This document shows, piece by piece, positions 35,850 through 40,624 of a stretch of DNA of 40,624 bases. Numbering within the stretch: the first letter of the stretch is position 1; each line of letters opens with the position of its first letter. The translations under genes and the position numbers were made by a program. This DNA comes from Staphylococcus microti. Lineage in GTDB: Bacteria > Bacillota > Bacilli > Staphylococcales > Staphylococcaceae. Where the stretch lies: the NCBI RefSeq assembly GCF_000934465.1, contig NZ_JXWY01000063.1, forward strand, positions 1-40,624, in the 5' to 3' direction. The notes beneath the pieces were generated by a model. That model did not search any database and had not been told where the DNA came from. It was given only the letters and a program-made list of their open reading frames with translations.

Positions 35850-36587
35850 TTACTCCTTATTCGTCATTTTTACATAGGCCTGTTCTGCTGCCTTTTGTTC
35901 TGATTCTTTCTTCGTTCTACCTTGACCAAGCGCAATCGCTTTATTGTCGAGTAACACTTCGGATGTGAATTGCTTGTTGTGTGCTGGACCTTCTTCCTTC
36001 ACAACTCGATACGTTAACTGCCCTAAATGATACTGATGAATGTATTCTTGTAATTTCGTTTTAAAATCAACAACACCCATTAATGTATCGCCTTCGATAT
36101 ACGGGAAGATAACGCGTTCTGCAAACTGGCGCACAACATCTAACCCTTGATCTAAATAAAGGGCCCCTACAAACGCTTCAAACGCATCCGATACAAGTGC
36201 CGGACGTGTTCGACCGCCTGTTTTTTCTTCGCCATTACCTAATAAAATAAGCGGATTCATATTGATATTCGTCGCAAATATTACAAGTGAGGGTTCACAC
36301 ACAATTGTCGCACGCATTTTCGTCAAATTCCCCTCCGGCAGATGAGGATATTGATCGTATAAGTAGCGTGATACCGTCAATTCTAATACCGCGTCGCCTA
36401 AAAACTCTAAACGCTCATTGTGCATTAATCGTGCCATATTAAAATCATTAATAAAGCTAGAATGCGAAAAAGCTTGTTGATAAATATCAATATTATCATA
36501 AGGTAATCCAAGTTCTTTCATTTTTCGGTCAAACTTTTCTCTAAAATCATTAACTAATGTCGCTTTGTTTACTTTAGCCACATACAA
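35850..36587 (-). CDS. rnc: Ribonuclease III
   Basis: Double-stranded RNA endonuclease for rRNA and mRNA maturation. 245 residues, ATG at 36587 with GGAGG. RNase III signature [20 protein letters not shown] with the catalytic Glu/Asp, [18 protein letters not shown] as the second acidic cluster, and a C-terminal dsRNA-binding domain ([14 protein letters not shown] ... [19 protein letters not shown]). Confidence 0.97.
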   Translation of the reverse strand: MYVAKVNKATLVNDFREKFDRKMKELGLPYDNIDIYQQAFSHSSFINDFNMARLMHNERLEFLGDAVLELTVSRYLYDQYPHLPEGNLTKMRATIVCEPSLVIFATNINMNPLILLGNGEEKTGGRTRPALVSDAFEAFVGALYLDQGLDVVRQFAERVIFPYIEGDTLMGVVDFKTKLQEYIHQYHLGQLTYRVVKEEGPAHNKQFTSEVLLDNKAIALGQGRTKKESEQKAAEQAYVKMTNKE

Positions 36588-36673
36588 CGCCTCCTTTATT
36601 GTGCTGTACTTATTTTTCTATCTATCGCTATGTAAACGAGAGTAATCACTCAAATTAAATATATTAGTAAAAA

Positions 36674-36700
36674 ATCTGAGCCGACAAGATCGGCTCAGAT
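36674..36700 (-). terminator. Terminator after acpP
   Basis: Minus strand ATCTGAGCCGA...TCGGCTCAGAT, a perfect 11-bp stem, followed by TTTTTT. Confidence 0.9.
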
Positions 36701-36708
36701 GAAAATAA

Positions 36709-36942
36709 TTATTTTTCAAGTGTATTAATGAAATTAACAGCGTCGCCTACTGTATTGATTTTTTCTGCTTCCTCATCCGGAATTTCTGTACCGAATTCGT
36801 CTTCTAATTCCATTACTAATTCTGCAATGTCAAGAGAGTCTGCACCTAAATCATCTTTGAATGATGCACCTTCAGTGACCTTATCAGCATCTACGCCTAA
36901 ACGGTCAACGATGATGTCTTTTACTTTATCGAAGTTTTCCAC
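36709..36942 (-). CDS. acpP: Acyl carrier protein
   Basis: 77 residues, very acidic, with the phosphopantetheine Ser in [20 protein letters not shown]. Carries acyl chains in type II fatty acid synthesis. Start is a GTG at 36942 with AAAGGAGGTGA upstream. It lies 184 bases after fabG and is followed by a strong terminator. Confidence 0.98.
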   Translation of the reverse strand: MENFDKVKDIIVDRLGVDADKVTEGASFKDDLGADSLDIAELVMELEDEFGTEIPDEEAEKINTVGDAVNFINTLEK

Positions 36943-37126
36943 AGTCTGTCACCTCCTTTAAAAGTTCAAGGATTGCCCTTGGTCGACTGTAGTGATACGC
37001 ATAAGTTATCATACTCGACTGTTATATTTTGCCATGATATAGCCAGAAATACAACCCACTACACCATTTGTTAAAACACAAGGCACTTCCTTTATATTAT
37101 AGCATGGTTCACGCTATATGAAAGCA

Positions 37127-37864
37127 TTATTCCATGTGCATTCCACCGTTTACGTGAATCGTTTGACCAGTGATATAACTTGCATTGTCTGACGCTAAAA
37201 AGGCAACCGTATGTGCGATGTCTGTATCTTGACCGAAACGACCAAGTGGAATTTGCCCTTTCATCGTTTCTTTTAACTCATCGCTCAATGCGTCCGTCAT
37301 ATCAGAAACGATAAAGCCCGGTGCAACAGCATTCACTGTAATGTTACGTGATGCAAGTTCACGCGCAGCCGTTTTTGTCATACCGATAACGCCCGCTTTT
37401 GATGCTACATAGTTAATTTGTCCAGGGTTACCGACTGCACCAACAACACTCGTTAAGTTAATAATACGACCGTGACGTTGTTTCAACATTTGTGGTGTTA
37501 CTTTTTGAATACAGTTGAACACACCTTTTAAGTTTGTGTCGACAACATCATCCCATTCATGTTCTTTCATACGCATTAATAAGTTGTCACGAGTAATACC
37601 CGCATTGTTTACAAGAACATCAATAGAGCCAAAAGTTTTTACAACGTCTTTAATCATTGCTTTTACTTCGTCACCGTTCGCAACGTTTGCTTGGATTGCC
37701 ATACTTTCTAAACCTTTTGCTTGAATCTCAGCAACTACAGCTTCTGCTTTCTCTTTGTTACCTGCATAGTTTACTACTACGTTATAGCCTTCGTCAGCTA
37801 ATTGTAATGCGATACTACGGCCAATACCACGTGACGCGCCCGTTACTAGTGCTACTTTAGTCAT
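37127..37864 (-). CDS. fabG: 3-oxoacyl-[ACP] reductase FabG
   Basis: NADPH-dependent short-chain dehydrogenase, first reduction of the FASII cycle. 245 residues. NADP loop [20 protein letters not shown] in [12 protein letters not shown], catalytic Ser-Tyr-Lys in [20 protein letters not shown] and the C-terminal [17 protein letters not shown]. The ATG overlaps the fabD end by 8 bases. Confidence 0.97.
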   Translation of the reverse strand: MTKVALVTGASRGIGRSIALQLADEGYNVVVNYAGNKEKAEAVVAEIQAKGLESMAIQANVANGDEVKAMIKDVVKTFGSIDVLVNNAGITRDNLLMRMKEHEWDDVVDTNLKGVFNCIQKVTPQMLKQRHGRIINLTSVVGAVGNPGQINYVASKAGVIGMTKTAARELASRNITVNAVAPGFIVSDMTDALSDELKETMKGQIPLGRFGQDTDIAHTVAFLASDNASYITGQTIHVNGGMHME

Positions 37865-38783
37865 TCGTCATCCATTCCTTTACGTCTTCGAGTGTTTGAA
37901 TCGAAGTTATTTGAACATCTCTATTAATTTTCTTAACAAGCCCGGATAAAACTTTGTTTGGACCAATTTCTACAAAGTGTGTTACACCTTGGTCAATCAA
38001 CCATTCAATTGAGTCGATAAATTGTACAGGTGAGTAAAGTTGTTTAATCATATGTTGCTTAATTGTTTCCGCTGATGTTTCACCTTGTGCATGATAATTT
38101 TGTACGACAGGTACTTGTGCATCATGCCATTCAAATTGGTCAATGTATGCGGCAAAGTCGTCTTCAATGACTTGCATCATTGACGCGTGGAACGGGCCAG
38201 ATACTTGTAATGGTAAGACACGTTTCGCACCTAAAGCTTTCCCGTTTTCTACGAGTTGTGCAATCGCTGTCGCATGACCCGATACGACGATTTGACCAGG
38301 ACAGTTAATATTTGCCGGTTCAACAATCGCATCTTCCGTCGAAATTTCTGCACAAATCGCACGTACTTCATCAAGTGACAAGCCAAGTACAGCCGCCATG
38401 CTACCTACACCACTTGGAAAAGCTTGCGCCATTAACTCACCACGACGGCGAACGATTTTGATCGCATCTTCAAATTTCAAAACACCATTTGCTACAAGAC
38501 TTGAATATTCGCCGAGACTATGACCAATTACATAATCCGCAGTCGGCTGCCCCATTGCTGTGTAAAGTGCGGCACTATGCGCCAACAAAGCAGGTTGTGT
38601 ATTTTCAGTTTGGCCTAAAACACCTTGTGGATCTTCAAACATCGTTTCAAGGAGATCGAAGTCAACGTTCGCTTGAGCTGAATCAAGCAAAGCTTTCGCA
38701 GCGGCATCATCTGTGTAAAGATCATGTGCCATGCCTAGTTTTTGAGCCCCTTGTCCCGGAAACATAAAAGCAATTTTACTCAC
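37857..38783 (-). CDS. fabD: Malonyl-CoA:ACP transacylase FabD
   Basis: Loads malonyl onto ACP for fatty acid synthesis. 308 residues from a GTG at 38783 (AGGTGA upstream), matching the S. aureus length; a GTG three codons earlier has no good ribosome-binding site. [18 protein letters not shown], nucleophile elbow [24 protein letters not shown], the [11 protein letters not shown] segment and the catalytic His in [10 protein letters not shown] are present. Overlaps plsX and fabG by 8 bases each. Confidence 0.97.
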   Translation of the reverse strand: MSKIAFMFPGQGAQKLGMAHDLYTDDAAAKALLDSAQANVDFDLLETMFEDPQGVLGQTENTQPALLAHSAALYTAMGQPTADYVIGHSLGEYSSLVANGVLKFEDAIKIVRRRGELMAQAFPSGVGSMAAVLGLSLDEVRAICAEISTEDAIVEPANINCPGQIVVSGHATAIAQLVENGKALGAKRVLPLQVSGPFHASMMQVIEDDFAAYIDQFEWHDAQVPVVQNYHAQGETSAETIKQHMIKQLYSPVQFIDSIEWLIDQGVTHFVEIGPNKVLSGLVKKINRDVQITSIQTLEDVKEWMTND

Positions 38784-39762
38784 TCTGTTCACCTACCATT
38801 TCACGCATATTTTCTACAATTTGTGTTTCACAAGCGGTTTTAGCTTGACGTATCGCTGAATAAAACGCTTTAGCACTTGAGCTACCGTGGGCTTTTACAA
38901 CGACACCGTCTAGACCGAGTAGTACAGAACCACCGTATTCAGAGTAATCCAGTTGTTTCGCAATACCTTTAAGGTCTTTCTTCATTATCAATGCTGCGAG
39001 CTTGTTTTTCATGCTTGATAACAAGTCATTTTTTAGGATTTTACCGAATGACTTCGCAACACCTTCTAAATTTTTCAAAATCATGTTGCCTGTAAAACCA
39101 TCTGTAACGATAACATCCGCTTCATCTTCCATAATAGATTTCGCTTCAATATTACCGACAAAGTTAAATTGTTGCGTATCTTTCATTAATTTAAAAGCTG
39201 CTTTCGTTAAACTATTTCCTTTTTGATCTTCAGTACCGATATTTAATAACGCGACTTTAGGATTTTCTATACCGCGTAATTTTTTCGCATAAACATGTCC
39301 TAACACCGCATTTTGATACAAATGTTCCGCTTTGGCATCTGCATTCGCACCAAGATCTAAAAGGACGACACCTTTCCCGCTAACGCTCGGTATTGTCGCC
39401 ACAAGTGCTGGTCTCGCAACGCCCGGTAAACGTCCGACAACGAATAATCCCGCTGACATCAATGCACCGGTATTACCTGCTGAGACACACCCTTGTGCTT
39501 CGCCATTTTTTACAGCTTCAGCCGCACGTACCATGGAACTATCCTTTTTACGTTTAATCGCACGTACGGGCTCGTCTTCCATCGTAATCATTTCTGTCGT
39601 TGGACGGAATGTAATACGTGGGTGATTTAATGTATATTGTGCTTCATCGCCAAATAAAAGAATTTCTAAGTCTTCAAAATCATTCACCGCTTTTTCAACT
39701 GCTTCTAAAACGATTTGCGGTGCATCGTCGCCACCCATCATATCTACAGCTATTTTTACCAT
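38776..39762 (-). CDS. plsX: Phosphate acyltransferase PlsX
   Basis: Makes acyl-phosphate from acyl-ACP for phospholipid synthesis. 328 residues from the ATG of [20 protein letters not shown] (39762; GAGG 9 bases before). [72 protein letters not shown] and [20 protein letters not shown] are family signatures. It starts 1 base after fapR ends. Confidence 0.97.
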   Translation of the reverse strand: MVKIAVDMMGGDDAPQIVLEAVEKAVNDFEDLEILLFGDEAQYTLNHPRITFRPTTEMITMEDEPVRAIKRKKDSSMVRAAEAVKNGEAQGCVSAGNTGALMSAGLFVVGRLPGVARPALVATIPSVSGKGVVLLDLGANADAKAEHLYQNAVLGHVYAKKLRGIENPKVALLNIGTEDQKGNSLTKAAFKLMKDTQQFNFVGNIEAKSIMEDEADVIVTDGFTGNMILKNLEGVAKSFGKILKNDLLSSMKNKLAALIMKKDLKGIAKQLDYSEYGGSVLLGLDGVVVKAHGSSSAKAFYSAIRQAKTACETQIVENMREMVGEQSE

Positions 39763-39763
39763 C

Positions 39764-40324
39764 TTATTCATCCTCACTTATATAGTACATTTTGAATAAT
39801 CCTTCAAAAACTTTGGCTTCTCCTACATAGGAAATAACCGTCATTTCATAATATTTGTCATCATGATATTCCACTTTTGCTTCTGCCACGACACTATCTC
39901 CTAAATGTACTGGCTTTACAAAGTGAATATGACTTTCTTTCGTGAGCACAAAACCGTGCTTAACCATCGCCACGCAGAGTGAATTTGCCTGTGCAAACAC
40001 GATATGTCCACGTGCGATATTATTACGTGTAAAAACATCTTGAGGTGATATCGTTAACAAAGACTTGGCAGAACGATTAGGTTCTAACGCTACAATATCA
40101 CCGATGATATCTTGATTTTCAAGTGAACTGATCTGTTCGTATTGCTCAGTCGCTACACGCTTCACACGTTCACGTAACTCTGGAATATGTAGTTGATTAC
40201 GATCAAGTCGAATCGTTTGAATGCTGACATCATACATCTCACTCAATGCTTGATCGGTTATAAATGGATTTTGTTGAATCGTCTGTTCTATTAACTTACG
40301 TCTTTCATTTTTATTTCTTTTCAC
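39764..40324 (-). CDS. fapR: Fatty acid and phospholipid biosynthesis repressor FapR
   Basis: Malonyl-CoA-sensing repressor of the fap regulon. 186 residues from the GTG at 40324 (GGTGG upstream); this start aligns with the S. aureus protein. N-terminal [23 protein letters not shown] and a C-terminal hot-dog effector domain with [20 protein letters not shown] and [18 protein letters not shown]. First gene of fapR-plsX-fabD-fabG, behind a promoter that carries its own operator. Confidence 0.96.
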   Translation of the reverse strand: MKRNKNERRKLIEQTIQQNPFITDQALSEMYDVSIQTIRLDRNQLHIPELRERVKRVATEQYEQISSLENQDIIGDIVALEPNRSAKSLLTISPQDVFTRNNIARGHIVFAQANSLCVAMVKHGFVLTKESHIHFVKPVHLGDSVVAEAKVEYHDDKYYEMTVISYVGEAKVFEGLFKMYYISEDE

Positions 40325-40341
40325 TTCATCGCCACCAATAT

Positions 40342-40399
40342 TTAGTACCAAGTCTTAATTGGTTCTTGTACATTTTAACATGTTCTTTCCTATCTTCAA
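40342..40399 (-). promoter_or_regulatory. fapR operon promoter with FapR operator
   Basis: Minus strand TTGAAG (40394-40399), 16 bases, TAAAAT (40372-40377) with an extended TGT. The FapR box TTAGTACCAAGTCTTAA (plus strand, 40342-40358) lies just after the expected start site. It fits the known TTAGTACC-type FapR consensus, so the operon is autoregulated and induced by malonyl-CoA. Confidence 0.8.
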
Positions 40400-40522
40400 A
40401 ATAATTTAATGTTTGATACGACGCTATTTTTAAGACATTTATTGCCACGAATGCCACTCGGTAAAAAGCATATAAACTGCCACCACGATAAAAAGGGGGC
40501 ACTACAATAACAGTAATTAAAG

Positions 40523-40624
40523 TGGACCCCATGTCAAGGACACTTAAAAAAAAGACCATTAACTAAATAATTAACTCCCACTATGATGGTGTCATAGGAG
40601 GAGTTAAGGCAATGTGAGCCTGTA
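40523..40624 (+). mobile_element. Probable left end of an IS3-family (IS150-type) insertion sequence, cut by window edge
   Basis: Starts TGGACCCCATGTCAAGGACA, which looks like the terminal inverted repeat of IS150-type elements, followed by an A-run. A hairpin (40571-40607) precedes a possible orfA start, GTG AGC CTG at 40614, with GGAGG inside the hairpin. No transposase coding sequence is in the window and the inverted-repeat match is from memory, so the call is tentative. Confidence 0.45.
40571..40607 (+). promoter_or_regulatory. Hairpin burying a ribosome-binding site in the IS end
   Basis: TTAACTCC pairs with GGAGTTAA and, inside, CTATGA pairs with TCATAG around the loop TGGTG, with a 2 x 2 internal loop. 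The GGAGG at 40600 lies in the closing stem, so translation of the ORF after it would be blocked on a read-through transcript. Confidence 0.6.

Larger units (their letters stand above)
40325..40624. other. Region upstream of fapR up to the window edge
   Basis: The FapR box and promoter occupy 40342-40399. Positions 40400-40522 show no gene I can support; recG, which precedes fapR in S. aureus, is not found. From about 40523 the sequence looks like the end of an insertion sequence. Confidence 0.6.

Noticed and set aside
40326-40559. Open frame of 77 codons upstream of fapR, considered as a recG end
   Set aside because: It covers the FapR operator and promoter, has no RecG C-terminal features and overlaps the IS-like end.
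1-40624. Search for CRISPR arrays, tRNA and rRNA genes
   Set aside because: No regularly spaced repeats, no cloverleaf-like sequence and no rRNA motifs were seen.

Overview
The window comes from a low-GC Gram-positive genome, almost certainly a Staphylococcus. The conserved gene order fapR-plsX-fabD-fabG-acpP-rnc-smc-ftsY-ylxM-ffh-rpsP-rimM-trmD-rplS ... rbgA-rnhB ... sucC-sucD-dprA-topA-trmFO-xerC-hslV-hslU is the staphylococcal housekeeping arrangement, here read on the minus strand. From memory, S. aureus has lytN and fmhC between sucD and dprA. Here they are missing, so another species is likely, perhaps of the S. intermedius/hyicus group, but the sequence alone does not settle this.

Layout from left to right. 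Positions 1-9.6 kb hold the core block hslU (cut by the window edge), hslV, xerC, trmFO, topA, dprA, sucD and sucC; sucCD has a clear promoter with a CcpA (cre) site inside it. Positions 9.8-11.2 kb hold three small genes of unknown function: an acidic cytoplasmic protein, a secreted Ser/Thr-rich protein and a lipoprotein. They are followed by rnhB and rbgA (11.3-13.0 kb).

Positions 13.3-17.7 kb form an accessory electrophile/redox cluster: cupin, tandem-ABM protein, amidohydrolase, a MerR regulator of the AdhR/NmlR type, a flavodoxin-fold NAD(P)H oxidoreductase broken by one in-frame stop, and an aldo/keto reductase. Two promoters here have the 19-bp -35/-10 spacer that MerR-family activators use, and one carries a near-perfect AdhR-like dyad.

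Positions 18.2-24.2 kb, on the plus strand, hold a tandem duplication of yfhO (GT-C family, linked to lipoteichoic acid glycosylation). The second copy is preceded by a gtrA/gtcA-type flippase gene; the first has only what looks like a decayed gtrA remnant. A hairpin-rich intergenic repeat and a small membrane-protein gene follow.

Positions 24.8-27.1 kb hold a two-gene cassette: an unrecognised (possibly DUF5986) gene with a frameshift in an A7 run, and an HTH-ImmA/IrrE metalloprotease gene. The cassette lies between two identical 41-bp copies of the rplS terminator, so it looks inserted.

Positions 27.2-40.4 kb are the core translation, SRP, chromosome-segregation, RNase III and fatty-acid/phospholipid operons, with a FapR operator at the head. 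At the right edge the sequence changes into what looks like the end of an IS3-family (IS150-type) insertion sequence, with a hairpin that would bury the ribosome-binding site of its first ORF.
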